This document shows, piece after piece, positions 6,926-15,247 of a stretch of 64,000 bases of DNA (its first letter is position 1; each line of letters opens with the position of its first letter). Where the stretch lies: positions 1 to 64,000 of the forward strand of contig JAZTWP010000054.1 in assembly GCA_045636025.1 (NCBI GenBank). The letters are read 5' to 3'. The translations under genes were made by a program, and so were the position numbers. Under the pieces are notes generated by a model. That model was given only the letters and a program-made list of their open reading frames with translations. It had not been told where the DNA came from and ran no database searches. The DNA is from UBA1081 sp045636025 (GTDB lineage: Bacteria > Bacillota > Clostridia > Oscillospirales > Acutalibacteraceae).

Positions 6926-7001
6926 ATTCCTTTTCAAGCCTGAAAATAAGTCTTAATAATCCTTTCAGAAATGCAGGACTTTCAATAACAAGAATTTTCA
7001 A
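6924..7001 (-). CDS. spoVM: SpoVM-like sporulation peptide, 25 residues
   Basis: The minus-strand frame from a TTG at 7001 encodes a 25-residue amphipathic peptide beginning MKILVIESPAFLKGLLR. It lines up without gaps in its core with Bacillus SpoVM (MKFYTIKLPKFLGGIVR): the MK start, the Pro at position 9, the FL pair, Gly and Arg are shared. SpoVM recognises the curved forespore membrane and anchors the coat protein SpoIVA. GGAGGGG sits 6 nt before the TTG, while an in-frame ATG at 7007 abuts it, so TTG is preferred. The position after prkC-rsgA matches the Bacillus order, where spoVM follows this same gene string. The gene is below usual size cut-offs and easily missed. Confidence 0.8.
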   Translation of the reverse strand: MKILVIESPAFLKGLLRLIFRLEKE

Positions 7002-7015
7002 ACACATCCCCTCCT

Positions 7016-7171
7016 TCACCTTTTCATAAGAATTATACCTGCCGCAATCAGCATTATGGCAGACAGAACAACTATCCATTCGGAGGGAAATATGCATACA
7101 ACAACAATTCCAACAGCAAACATAACAAAACATATGCCAAGATCGATTCCGCACTTTTTATTACGTTTCAA
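7016..7171 (-). CDS. Small two-helix membrane protein, 51 residues
   Basis: Not recognised as a named family. The frame from TTG at 7171 has a basic start (MKRNKKCGID), then two hydrophobic helices (about residues 9-28 and 32-48) joined by a short PSEW turn, and ends MKR. GGAGG lies 7 nt before the TTG, and the stop overlaps the region of the SpoVM ribosome binding site, so the two are translationally linked. The ribosome binding site lies inside the 3' arm of a terminator-like hairpin and the start codon comes from the end of its T tract, so expression may depend on read-through or refolding. It is probably a membrane peptide in the rsgA-spoVM tail of the operon. Confidence 0.6.
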   Translation of the reverse strand: MKRNKKCGIDLGICFVMFAVGIVVVCIFPSEWIVVLSAIMLIAAGIILMKR

Positions 7172-7216
7172 AAAAATACCTCCCCGTAATGAATGTTCAT
7201 CACATTATACGGGGAG
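7172..7216 (-). terminator. Hairpin overlapping ribosome binding site and TTG start
   Basis: On the minus strand CTCCCCGT(A) pairs with (T)ACGGGGAG (plus 7180-7187 and 7209-7216), followed by GTATTTTTTTG. It looks like an intrinsic terminator after rsgA, yet the GGGGAGG arm is the ribosome binding site of the next small gene and the last T of the tract is part of its TTG start. Confidence 0.65.
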
Positions 7217-7238
7217 ATTTTTATTTTGGTGCAAGTAC

Positions 7239-7271
7239 AAACAATAATTTAGCTCTGCTAAATTATTGTTT
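7239..7271. repeat. 15-bp perfect inverted repeat at the rsgA stop
   Basis: AAACAATAATTTAGC - TCT - GCTAAATTATTGTTT. Its outer 12 bases equal the terminal repeat of the element at 2179-2413. One arm overlaps the last codons of rsgA, so part of the rsgA C terminus is encoded by the repeat. Confidence 0.7.
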
Positions 7272-8150
7272 ATTTTCCCATTCCTTATAATCCTTGACTT
7301 CGTCATACATCATTTTGTAGCTTTCGTGTCGGGATTGGGGAATTTCACCGTTTTTTACAGCCTCGCAGATTCTGCATCCTTTTTCGCAAAGATGTGCGCA
7401 GGATACAAATTTGCAGGTTCCTATGTATTCTTCAAATTCAGGGAAACAGAACTGAAGATTTTCTTTTACTATTATTTCAATATTCTCAAAATCAAGAGAG
7501 GAAAATCCGGGAGTGTCGGCAATATATCCGCCGCAAAGCTCATAGAGTTCAACAGTTCTTGTTGTGTGTCTGCCTCTGCCGAGTTTGTTACTGATATGTG
7601 ATGTGGCAAGTTCAAGCTCAGGCTCAACCGCATTGAGAACTGATGATTTTCCAACACCCGTATTACCTGTAAGTGCGCATACGCTGTTTTCAAAAACAGA
7701 TCTGAATTTTTCTATACCTTCGCCTGTTTTTGATGAAACAGCAAATGACTCAATTCCTGCCTTTTTATAAATACTTACAAATTCAGATGCATCTGCAAGG
7801 TCAGCCTTTGAAAAAACAACAACCGGCTCAATTCCCTTGTCAACAGCCATCGCTGTAAGCTTATCAATAATAGGCAGATTAGGCTGAGGCTCCACAACAG
7901 AAGCCACAATAATCAGCTTGTCAAGATTTGCAACGGGCGGACGCACAAGACTGTTTTTTCTTTCATTTATGTCTGTAACGGTACCGCTTTCACCGTTTAT
8001 TTCTATTGAAACGCTGTCACCGACAAGAGGTGTTATCTTCTGTTTTCTGAAAACACCTCTTGCACGGCACTCTGTAATTTCTCCGTCTTCACTGCGGACA
8101 TAGTAAAACCCTGCAGTTGATTTCATTATAATACAATTATCTTTCTGCAT
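7263..8150 (-). CDS. rsgA: Ribosome small-subunit-dependent GTPase
   Basis: A 295-residue circularly permuted GTPase (YloQ/CpgA type) that checks late 30S subunit maturation. The OB-fold N domain (about 1-65, RGVFRKQKITPLVGD) is followed by G motifs in permuted order: FSKADL (G4, about 114), then GNTGVGKSS (G1, about 170), then DTPGFSS (G3, about 217). The C-terminal zinc-binding domain holds the CKFVSCAHLCEKGC cluster. It follows prkC by 1 nt, the classical prpC-prkC-rsgA order; in Bacillus the kinase phosphorylates this GTPase. The last residues overlap an inverted repeat shared with an intergenic element. Confidence 0.96.
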   Translation of the reverse strand: MQKDNCIIMKSTAGFYYVRSEDGEITECRARGVFRKQKITPLVGDSVSIEINGESGTVTDINERKNSLVRPPVANLDKLIIVASVVEPQPNLPIIDKLTAMAVDKGIEPVVVFSKADLADASEFVSIYKKAGIESFAVSSKTGEGIEKFRSVFENSVCALTGNTGVGKSSVLNAVEPELELATSHISNKLGRGRHTTRTVELYELCGGYIADTPGFSSLDFENIEIIVKENLQFCFPEFEEYIGTCKFVSCAHLCEKGCRICEAVKNGEIPQSRHESYKMMYDEVKDYKEWENKQ

Positions 8151-8151
8151 A

Positions 8152-10443
8152 TCAATAAACAGCCGGTCCTGTGCTTACATACACTCTGATTTCAGCTTCT
8201 GACATTTCGCTCTTCTCATAAACTGATTTTTCAGAAGAAACATCAACAACATATCCTGCAGGAACAGTATCTGAAGATTTATCAAACTTGAGAACATTGT
8301 CAAAACCGAGATTGATAAGCTCTGAATAATAGGCAATATATTCCTTGCCTGTGTAATCAGGTATAGCATAGCTTGACGGCTCTGTCGGGGGGTCGGGAGC
8401 AACTGTTGTTTTTTCTCCTGTTATCTGATACTCATTCTCTGTCTTATTTGTGACAGCAGGCTCAACAACGGTAAAGTCAACATTACCTGAGCATATAAGC
8501 TGTGTTCCGATATAGATTTTGAATATTGTATTTTCAGCACCGCCGATTTCAACTGTATGAGTTGAACCGTCCATTTTTACACTGTTGTATGTTTTATAAA
8601 CATCCTCACCAACATAAACATATACAGGTTCATATTCGTTTTCATAACCTATAAGATTGGGAAGAGTAATTGTGATAGCTGTTGTTTTTGTGGATGTTAC
8701 ACCTACAACAATTGTAATCATTGTGTTGCTTGCGATAACAGTTGTATCTGCAGCAACAGACTGCTCGATTACAAGCCCTGCGTCACCGCCCGATGACTCT
8801 CTGTATTCAACCTTGACTTTGAAACCGAGACCTTCAAGCTCAGCCTTTGCCATTGCAAGACTGTCACCTATAACGCTGGGAACAGCAACCTTGCCTGCAA
8901 CATCTGTTGCATAATAAATTGTGACGGTTGAACCGAATGCAACATTCTGACCTGATGCGGGATCGAGTCTTATTACTGTACTCTCAGGCACTGTGGTATC
9001 AACAATTGCTTCGGTAGTGACCTTGAAGCCTTTCTTCTGAAGAACACTTCGGGCATCCTGAAGTGTTGTTCCGTCTTCAAATTCCGGCACAACCATTGTT
9101 TTACTTGCATAGGCAATGTTGAGTTTAATGATTGTTGACGATGTTGAAGTAATCTGCATTTTCTTGCCTGCTTCTTCGCTCTGGTAGAAAATGTATCCGT
9201 CTTCATATTCTGTTGTGTAAACAAGATTTTCTTCAATCAGACCTTGTTCAAAGAAATATCTGAACTCATCTTTATCTCTGATTGCTTCGATGTAATTACC
9301 CTCAAATCTGGGAACAACAACTTCTTCTGAATTTGTAAGGAAATACCACGCAACACCGATAATAACAACTATGAGAAGGAAACTTATGCCGAAAAGCATC
9401 GGCAGAGCAATGCTCTTTTTGGCAACACGTTCACACTCTTCATCATATTCATCAGGTTCCTGAGTGATAACAGTTGTCTTCACAACTTCAGGTTCAGGCT
9501 GTTTCATACTTACAGGTGTACCTGAAGCATATGAATTCTGTCTTGTTCTGACATTAACATATCTTGTGGGCTGATTATCAACAAAATAACTGTGATCGAA
9601 CTTTATCCCCGGATTTCTTCTGAACTCATCAAGATCAAGAAGCATTTCTGCAGCAGACTGATATCTGTCAAGTTTGCTCTTTCGCATTGCTCTGAGAGTA
9701 ATCTGTTCAATTCCCACGGGAATTTCAGGTTTGATAGTTGTGGGTCTTACAGCTTCATTCTGAAGTTGCATAAGTGCCACGGAAACGGCATTTTCTGAGT
9801 GGAAAGGCACTCTGCCTGTGAGCATTTCATAAAGAACAACGCCCACTGAATAAATATCTGTTTTATTATCAACGATTTCGCCTTTAGCCTGCTCGGGGCT
9901 GATATAATGAACAGAACCGATTGCGCCGTCTGTCATTGTTCTTGTGTCACCCTTGTTATGGAAGCTTGCAATACCGAAATCTGCAACCTTTATTGTTTTG
10001 TTGTCTCTGAGAAGCATAATATTCTGAGGTTTGATATCTCTGTGAATAACGCCTTTTTCGTGAGCGTGCTGTAATGCTCTGAGAATCTGAGTTGCGATTA
10101 TAACCGTTTCTCTGAGTGACAATGCACCTTTCTGACGGATATACTGTTTGAGAGTGATACCGTCAACATATTCCATAACGATGTACTGCAATGTTTCACC
10201 GAAGCTTACATCATAGACCTTAACAACATTCTGATGTGAAAGCACAGCAACAGCCTTTGATTCATTCTTGAATCTTCTGCGGAAGTCTTCATCTGTGCTG
10301 AATTCGTCTTTCAGGATTTTTACTGCAACTGTTTTATTGTCAAAATTATCAAGTGCTTTGTATACGACAGCCATTCCGCCGACACCGATGATTTCCTGAA
10401 TAAGATATCTGTTGTTAAGTAATTTTCCGATGTAGTTATCCAT
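8152..10443 (-). CDS. prkC: PASTA-domain Ser/Thr protein kinase
   Basis: A 763-residue membrane kinase that senses muropeptides outside and phosphorylates cell-wall, translation and spore-germination targets. The cytoplasmic kinase domain (about 1-270) shows GVGGMAVVYKA, VAVKIL, VIHRDIKPQN, DFGIAS and SPEQAKGE. A linker and one membrane helix (about 345-370, LFGISFLLIVVIIGVAWYFL) follow. Outside are three consecutive PASTA-like repeats and a fourth at the C terminus. Between the third and fourth is an unusual ~110-residue segment (from TKTTAITITLPNLIGYE to TVAPDPPTEPSS) that does not look like PASTA. The start at 10443 was chosen for its GGAGAGG site; a longer frame overlapping prpC lacks one. 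Confidence 0.95.
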   Translation of the reverse strand: MDNYIGKLLNNRYLIQEIIGVGGMAVVYKALDNFDNKTVAVKILKDEFSTDEDFRRRFKNESKAVAVLSHQNVVKVYDVSFGETLQYIVMEYVDGITLKQYIRQKGALSLRETVIIATQILRALQHAHEKGVIHRDIKPQNIMLLRDNKTIKVADFGIASFHNKGDTRTMTDGAIGSVHYISPEQAKGEIVDNKTDIYSVGVVLYEMLTGRVPFHSENAVSVALMQLQNEAVRPTTIKPEIPVGIEQITLRAMRKSKLDRYQSAAEMLLDLDEFRRNPGIKFDHSYFVDNQPTRYVNVRTRQNSYASGTPVSMKQPEPEVVKTTVITQEPDEYDEECERVAKKSIALPMLFGISFLLIVVIIGVAWYFLTNSEEVVVPRFEGNYIEAIRDKDEFRYFFEQGLIEENLVYTTEYEDGYIFYQSEEAGKKMQITSTSSTIIKLNIAYASKTMVVPEFEDGTTLQDARSVLQKKGFKVTTEAIVDTTVPESTVIRLDPASGQNVAFGSTVTIYYATDVAGKVAVPSVIGDSLAMAKAELEGLGFKVKVEYRESSGGDAGLVIEQSVAADTTVIASNTMITIVVGVTSTKTTAITITLPNLIGYENEYEPVYVYVGEDVYKTYNSVKMDGSTHTVEIGGAENTIFKIYIGTQLICSGNVDFTVVEPAVTNKTENEYQITGEKTTVAPDPPTEPSSYAIPDYTGKEYIAYYSELINLGFDNVLKFDKSSDTVPAGYVVDVSSEKSVYEKSEMSEAEIRVYVSTGPAVY

Positions 10444-10459
10444 ATTATCCTCTCCTTTC

Positions 10460-11185
10460 TCAGTTTTCAAGAATAACAGCTGTAATGTTATCCGTGCCGC
10501 CACGTTCGTTTGCAGCATTTATAAGTTTCTGTGCATAATCAAAAGTTTCATTACTGTTGATAAGGCAGAGTATTTCGTCTTCCGTAACATGATTTGTGAG
10601 TCCGTCTGAGCAGAGAAGCAGTTTATCTCCCGCCTCGAGTGACATATCATAAAAATCAACATCAACATCGTCTTCAAGACCGAGTGCTCTTGTTATGATA
10701 TTTTTCATAGGATGAGAATCAGCCTCTTCTGCTGAAATCACACCTGCGTCAACAAGGTCCTGAACGAGTGAATGATCTTTTGTTATCTGTTCAATGGTAT
10801 TTTCCCTGATAAGATAACATCTGCTGTCACCTACATTGGCAATTGTTGCTCTCCGGTCCGTACAGACCGCAACAACTGATGTGGTACCCATTCCTTTAAG
10901 TTCCGGTTCCTTACGGGAACGGTCAAAAATATCTGCATTGGCAGTAACAACGGCTGATTCAAGCATATTTCTCACAGAATGTACACTCATTGACGGACGA
11001 ACATTGTCTTTGATTCGGTCAGAAATAACGTCTGTTGCCATTGCACTTGCAACATTACCGCCTGAGTGACCGCCCATTCCGTCACATACCGCAGCCCACG
11101 CACCTGACGGCAATTCGCCTATTGCATAACTGTCCTGATTAGAAGACCTTACTTTGCCGACATCTGTACCTGCTGATATTTTCAT
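10460..11185 (-). CDS. prpC: PP2C-family protein phosphatase
   Basis: A 241-residue metal-dependent (Mn/Mg) phosphatase that reverses PrkC phosphorylation. PPM motifs with metal-binding aspartates are visible: TDVGKVRSSNQDS at the start, CDGMGGHSGG near 40, VGDSRCYLI near 115, CSDGLTNHV near 190 and GGTDNIT near the end. This is standard length. GGGAGG lies 7 nt before the chosen ATG; a start 27 nt upstream lacks a site. It lies 16 nt ahead of prkC and 33 nt after rlmN, in the conserved kinase/phosphatase pair. Confidence 0.96.
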   Translation of the reverse strand: MKISAGTDVGKVRSSNQDSYAIGELPSGAWAAVCDGMGGHSGGNVASAMATDVISDRIKDNVRPSMSVHSVRNMLESAVVTANADIFDRSRKEPELKGMGTTSVVAVCTDRRATIANVGDSRCYLIRENTIEQITKDHSLVQDLVDAGVISAEEADSHPMKNIITRALGLEDDVDVDFYDMSLEAGDKLLLCSDGLTNHVTEDEILCLINSNETFDYAQKLINAANERGGTDNITAVILEN

Positions 11186-11218
11186 TTTAACACCTCCCGA
11201 AGGCATTTTCATACTGAA

Positions 11219-12256
11219 TTACTCTTTATTTTTATTATTTCTGCGGAGCTGACCGCAGGAAGCATTGATATCTGAGCCGAGTTTACGTCTTACCGTAACG
11301 GCAAATCCGCTTTTTTCAAGAATTTTTGAAAAAGACTCAATTCTGTCACGGCTGCTCTTTTTACAGCCCGTTTCTTTGACTTCATTAACGGGAATAAGAT
11401 TGACGTGACAAAGAATTCCCTGAAGTTTTTTTGCAAGAAGTCTTGCACAATCATCTGAATCATTTGAGCCGCTTACCATTGCGTATTCAAATGAAATTCT
11501 TCTGTGTGTTTTGTCTGTATACTTTCTGCAGGCAGTGAGAAGCTCATCAACACCCCATTTTCTGTTAACGGGCATCATTGAACTTCTGATTTCATCGCTC
11601 GGAGCGTGAAGAGAAACAGAAAGAGTAAGCTGAAGATTCTTTTCCATCAGCTCATATATTTTAGGCACAACACCGCAGGTTGAAAGTGAAATATGTCTCA
11701 TTGACATATTCTGTCCTTTCTCGTCGGTGATAAGCTCAAGAAAACGCATTACGTTATCATAATTATCAAGCGGCTCACCCATACCCATAAGCACGGTGTG
11801 AGAAATCTTGATGTCATTATCTCTCTGGGCTGTGTAAATCTGAGAAAGAATCTCTGAAGCTGTCAGATTTCTGACAACACCGTCAAGAGTAGAAGCGCAG
11901 AATTTACATCCCATACGGCAACCTACCTGAGTTGAAACACAAAGAGTATAGCCGTATTTGTACTTCATAAGGACGGATTCAATGAATTCTCCGTCGTGAA
12001 GTCTGAAAAGATATTTCTGAGTATCATCATACTCCGAAATCAATTTTTTTTCAATAGATACTGTAAATATGACAAAATTGTCATTTAACTTCTGTCTGAG
12101 TGCTTTTGAGAGGTTTGTCATATCCTCAAAATCTGTTACGCAGGATACGTGAAGCCAGGAATAAATCTGTTTTGCTCTGAAAGACGGCTCACCAAGCTCC
12201 TTTACAGCAATTTCAAGCTCTTCAAAAGACATTGAAAGTATATCTCTTTTTTCCAT
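11219..12256 (-). CDS. rlmN: 23S rRNA (adenine-C2)-methyltransferase
   Basis: A 345-residue radical-SAM enzyme that methylates C2 of A2503 in 23S rRNA (and A37 of some tRNAs). The 4Fe-4S motif CRMGCKFC lies near residue 112, with GMGEPLDNYDNV after it. The methyl-carrying cysteine is in DINASCGQL near the C terminus. All motifs expected for RlmN are present, and the family relative Cfr is less likely given the conserved chromosomal position. It follows rsmB with a 3-nt gap. Confidence 0.96.
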   Translation of the reverse strand: MEKRDILSMSFEELEIAVKELGEPSFRAKQIYSWLHVSCVTDFEDMTNLSKALRQKLNDNFVIFTVSIEKKLISEYDDTQKYLFRLHDGEFIESVLMKYKYGYTLCVSTQVGCRMGCKFCASTLDGVVRNLTASEILSQIYTAQRDNDIKISHTVLMGMGEPLDNYDNVMRFLELITDEKGQNMSMRHISLSTCGVVPKIYELMEKNLQLTLSVSLHAPSDEIRSSMMPVNRKWGVDELLTACRKYTDKTHRRISFEYAMVSGSNDSDDCARLLAKKLQGILCHVNLIPVNEVKETGCKKSSRDRIESFSKILEKSGFAVTVRRKLGSDINASCGQLRRNNKNKE

Positions 12257-12259
12257 TAT

Positions 12260-13549
12260 TTACTCAGTCCTTTCAAAAGCTGCAATAAAAAATCCGTCAC
12301 AGTCATAATCAGAGGGTAACACGGTCAATGTTTCACCGTCACGGAAACCTTTGATTTCATCGTCAATATGCACGGGCGAAAAATCCTTTCTCCTGCTGAG
12401 AAATTCATTCACAACACGTACATTTTCTTCAGGCAGCAGGGTGCAGGTTGAATATACCAGTCTGCCGCCTTTTTTCAGATAATCTGCAGAATTGAGAAGA
12501 ATCTGAAGCTGAAGTGAGGGAAGAGTCTCAACCTCTTCCTTTTTCTTATATCTGATTTCAGGTTTCTTACCCGTTACACCAAAACCTGAGCAAGGCACGT
12601 CGCAAAGAATTTTGTCTGCCACAGGAAGCTTTGCCGATGTGTCAGCACCGTCACGAAGTCGTGTTTCGATAATCTCTATGCCGAGTCGTTTTGCTGTTTC
12701 TTCAATAAGACCTAATTTGTGGTCGTGAATATCGCAGGAAATGATTTTTCCCTCATTCTCCATATACTGTGCCATTGTCATACTCTTTCCGCCGGGGGCA
12801 GAGCAGACGTCAACAACAGTTTCACCTTTTTTTGGTGCAAGTACTCTGCAGCAAAGCTGAGAAGACAAATCCTGCACGTGGAAAACACCGCCTGCAAAAT
12901 CGGGGTGCTTTGTCATATCTCCGCTGTGTTTCAGGATATAGCAATTTTCGGGGAAAGATACTTTTTCACTCTCAATTGAAAGCTCCTGCTGTTTTATTGA
13001 ATTTTTTCTTATGTAGATATTGCTTTCACCCAGTGAGCTTTCCATAATTTTTTCTGCTGTTTCTCTGCCGAAATAATCAAGAAAACTTTTGCAGATATAT
13101 TCCGGGAAAGAATATTTTACGCTGAGATACTGAAGTCCTGACTTCTCATCGGGAAGACAGAGTCCTTTCTGAGAGACTTTTCTCAGCACCGCATTGATAA
13201 GTCCCGATGCAAATGCACAACCGTTCTTTTTTGAAAGCTTTACACTTTCATTGATTGCTGCAGATGCGGGAATCTTATCCATGAATAAAAGCTGACACGC
13301 CCCCATCCGAAGAATGGTAAGCACCTGCGGCTTGAGTTTCTTCAGAGGTTGCGTGAGATATAATGAAAGATTGTAATCAATTGTGATTTTTCTTTCAAGA
13401 ACGGTTTTTACGATTCTGTATGCAAGAAGCACATCACGATGTGCCAAGCCCTCCGTTGCCGCAATATCTGACAACAGAAGATTTGAATATGAGCTGTCTC
13501 TCTCCATTACAGAAAGAGCTTTGAATGCTGTTTGTCTTGCATCTGTCAT
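12260..13549 (-). CDS. rsmB: 16S rRNA (cytosine-C5)-methyltransferase
   Basis: A 429-residue enzyme methylating C967-type positions of 16S rRNA (Fmu/Sun). The N-terminal NusB-like RNA-binding domain (about 1-140) is followed by a SAM-dependent methyltransferase domain with VCSAPGGKSMTMAQ, then CDVPCSGFGVTGKKPE carrying one conserved cysteine and STCTLLPEENVRVV carrying the catalytic cysteine. Length and order are typical. It sits between a zinc peptidase gene and rlmN. Confidence 0.95.
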   Translation of the reverse strand: MTDARQTAFKALSVMERDSSYSNLLLSDIAATEGLAHRDVLLAYRIVKTVLERKITIDYNLSLYLTQPLKKLKPQVLTILRMGACQLLFMDKIPASAAINESVKLSKKNGCAFASGLINAVLRKVSQKGLCLPDEKSGLQYLSVKYSFPEYICKSFLDYFGRETAEKIMESSLGESNIYIRKNSIKQQELSIESEKVSFPENCYILKHSGDMTKHPDFAGGVFHVQDLSSQLCCRVLAPKKGETVVDVCSAPGGKSMTMAQYMENEGKIISCDIHDHKLGLIEETAKRLGIEIIETRLRDGADTSAKLPVADKILCDVPCSGFGVTGKKPEIRYKKKEEVETLPSLQLQILLNSADYLKKGGRLVYSTCTLLPEENVRVVNEFLSRRKDFSPVHIDDEIKGFRDGETLTVLPSDYDCDGFFIAAFERTE

Positions 13550-13573
13550 AAATTAAACCGTCCTGAAAAATTT

Positions 13574-14296
13574 TTATCTGCTGTTTCGTCTGCCTCTTCC
13601 CAGGAAAAGGATAACGAATCTTAAAAGGTTTGCAAGTGTTACCGCAAGTGCCGCAACATAAGTCATAGCCGCAGCGGAAAGCACTTTTTTTGCACCGTTT
13701 ATTTCTTCTTCTCCTCTTAGAAGACCGTTTTCATCAATAACCTGCACAGCTCTTCTGCTTGCGTTGAATTCAACGGGAAGAGTGACAAGCTGAAATACTG
13801 CAATGAGTGAGTAAAGTCCCAGACCTGCAAGGATAAGAGGTTCAAAACCGAGGAAATAACCTGCAAAAGCTAAGGGCAATCCGAGGTATGAACCGATATT
13901 GCAGAAAGGAATTATTGCATTTCGCACTTTGATGGGAGCATAAGACTGTGCATGCTGTGCTGCGTGCCCCGCTTCATGGCAAGCAATACCTACAGCGGCA
14001 ATGCTTGTGCCGTAAAAAACCTCTCTTGAAAGTCTTATAACATTATGACGAGGGTCAAAATGGTCTGAAAGTTTACCCTGAGTCTCTTCGATTCTGACAT
14101 TCATAATGCCGTAATGACGAAGCACGGCGGCGGCGGCCTGAGCACCCGTATATCCGCTTGTGTTGCGGACTTTTGCCATTTTTGAATAAGTTGATTTAAC
14201 CTTTGCCTGAGCAACAAGCGACAAAATGAACGCAGGTACAACAAGCACAATGTAAAGCCATGAACTGCTTAAAGAATACAATGAAAAATAAGGCAT
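13574..14296 (-). CDS. YugP-like membrane zinc metallopeptidase
   Basis: A 240-residue integral membrane protein of the neutral zinc metallopeptidase family known from Bacillus YugP. It has an N-terminal membrane helix (LYIVLVVPAFILSLV), the zinc motif HEAGHAAQHA near residue 110, and three hydrophobic segments in the C-terminal half. DPRHNVIRLSREVF is a further family match. The natural substrate is unknown. Insertion between fmt and rsmB is, from memory, a common clostridial arrangement, suggesting co-expression with translation genes rather than a direct role in them. Confidence 0.88.
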   Translation of the reverse strand: MPYFSLYSLSSSWLYIVLVVPAFILSLVAQAKVKSTYSKMAKVRNTSGYTGAQAAAAVLRHYGIMNVRIEETQGKLSDHFDPRHNVIRLSREVFYGTSIAAVGIACHEAGHAAQHAQSYAPIKVRNAIIPFCNIGSYLGLPLAFAGYFLGFEPLILAGLGLYSLIAVFQLVTLPVEFNASRRAVQVIDENGLLRGEEEINGAKKVLSAAAMTYVAALAVTLANLLRFVILFLGRGRRNSR

Positions 14297-14310
14297 TGTT
14301 ATCCTCCTTT

Positions 14311-15237
14311 TTAACCGAGGCTTTCTCCGTCAACATTGTGACCGGCAAGAAACTGTTTTGCCTCAAGTCTTTTTCCGCCCTCGAGCTGAAGTGACTTGAC
14401 TTCAATAAGATTTCCGTCACCGCAGGCAACAAGGATTCTGTTTTTATCTTCTTTGAACTTACCTGCTGAAAGTGTTGTTTTTTCACCGATAAGCTCTGTT
14501 GTGAAAATCTTCATTTTTTTGCCGTTATGCACGGTAAATGCCACGGGCCAAGGTGCCATACCTCTTACGAGGTTATGAATCTCTGCCGCTGATTTATTCC
14601 AGTCAATTACAGCTTCATCTTTTGAAAGCATAGCGGCGTGAGTTGCCTCAGCTTCATTCTGTTTTTCGGGAATAATTTCACCCTTTGTGAATTTATCGAT
14701 AGTTTCGATAAGAAGGTCAGGCGCTGAAGCAGCAAGTGCATCAAAAACCTCACCTGAAGTGGCATTGATATCAATTACATATTCGCTCTTGAGAAGCATA
14801 TCGCCCGTATCAAGACCTTCACCCATAAGCATTGTTGTGATGCCTGTGACTTTATCACCAGCAAGAACACTTCTCTGGATAGGTGCCGCACCTCTGTACT
14901 TTGGAAGAAGTGAGCCGTGAACATTTATACAGGCGTATTTGGGCATATCGAGAATTCTTTTGGGAAGAATCTTACCGTAAGCCGCAACGATTATATAATC
15001 GGGTTCAAATTTTTTGAGGTATTCGTATGCTTCGTCTGTTCTGAGAGAATCAGGCTGATAAACCTCTATACCGTGATTCATTGCACAGACTTTGACTTCA
15101 GAGGGAGTCATTTCCTGCTTTCTTCCTCTGGGTTTGTCAGGCTGAGTTACAACACAAGCAACATCAAAACCGTCTGCAACAAGTCTTTCAAGGCAAGGAA
15201 CTGCAAAATCAGGAGTTCCCATATATATTATACGCAT
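14311..15237 (-). CDS. fmt: Methionyl-tRNA formyltransferase
   Basis: A 308-residue enzyme that formylates initiator Met-tRNA using 10-formyl-tetrahydrofolate. The N-terminal formyltransferase domain begins MRIIYMGTPDFAVPCLERL; the signature HGSLLPKYRGAAPIQRSVL is near residue 110 and GLDTGDML follows. The C-terminal tRNA-binding domain holds IHNLVRGMAPWPVAF. GAGGTG upstream supports the start at 15237. It is 10 nt from def, which removes the formyl group later. Confidence 0.96.
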   Translation of the reverse strand: MRIIYMGTPDFAVPCLERLVADGFDVACVVTQPDKPRGRKQEMTPSEVKVCAMNHGIEVYQPDSLRTDEAYEYLKKFEPDYIIVAAYGKILPKRILDMPKYACINVHGSLLPKYRGAAPIQRSVLAGDKVTGITTMLMGEGLDTGDMLLKSEYVIDINATSGEVFDALAASAPDLLIETIDKFTKGEIIPEKQNEAEATHAAMLSKDEAVIDWNKSAAEIHNLVRGMAPWPVAFTVHNGKKMKIFTTELIGEKTTLSAGKFKEDKNRILVACGDGNLIEVKSLQLEGGKRLEAKQFLAGHNVDGESLG

Positions 15238-15247
15238 TATTGACACC

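Noticed and set aside
10444..10518. Longer prkC start overlapping prpC
   Set aside because: The extension lacks a ribosome binding site and would overlap the prpC end; the ATG at 10443 has GGAGAGG at proper spacing.
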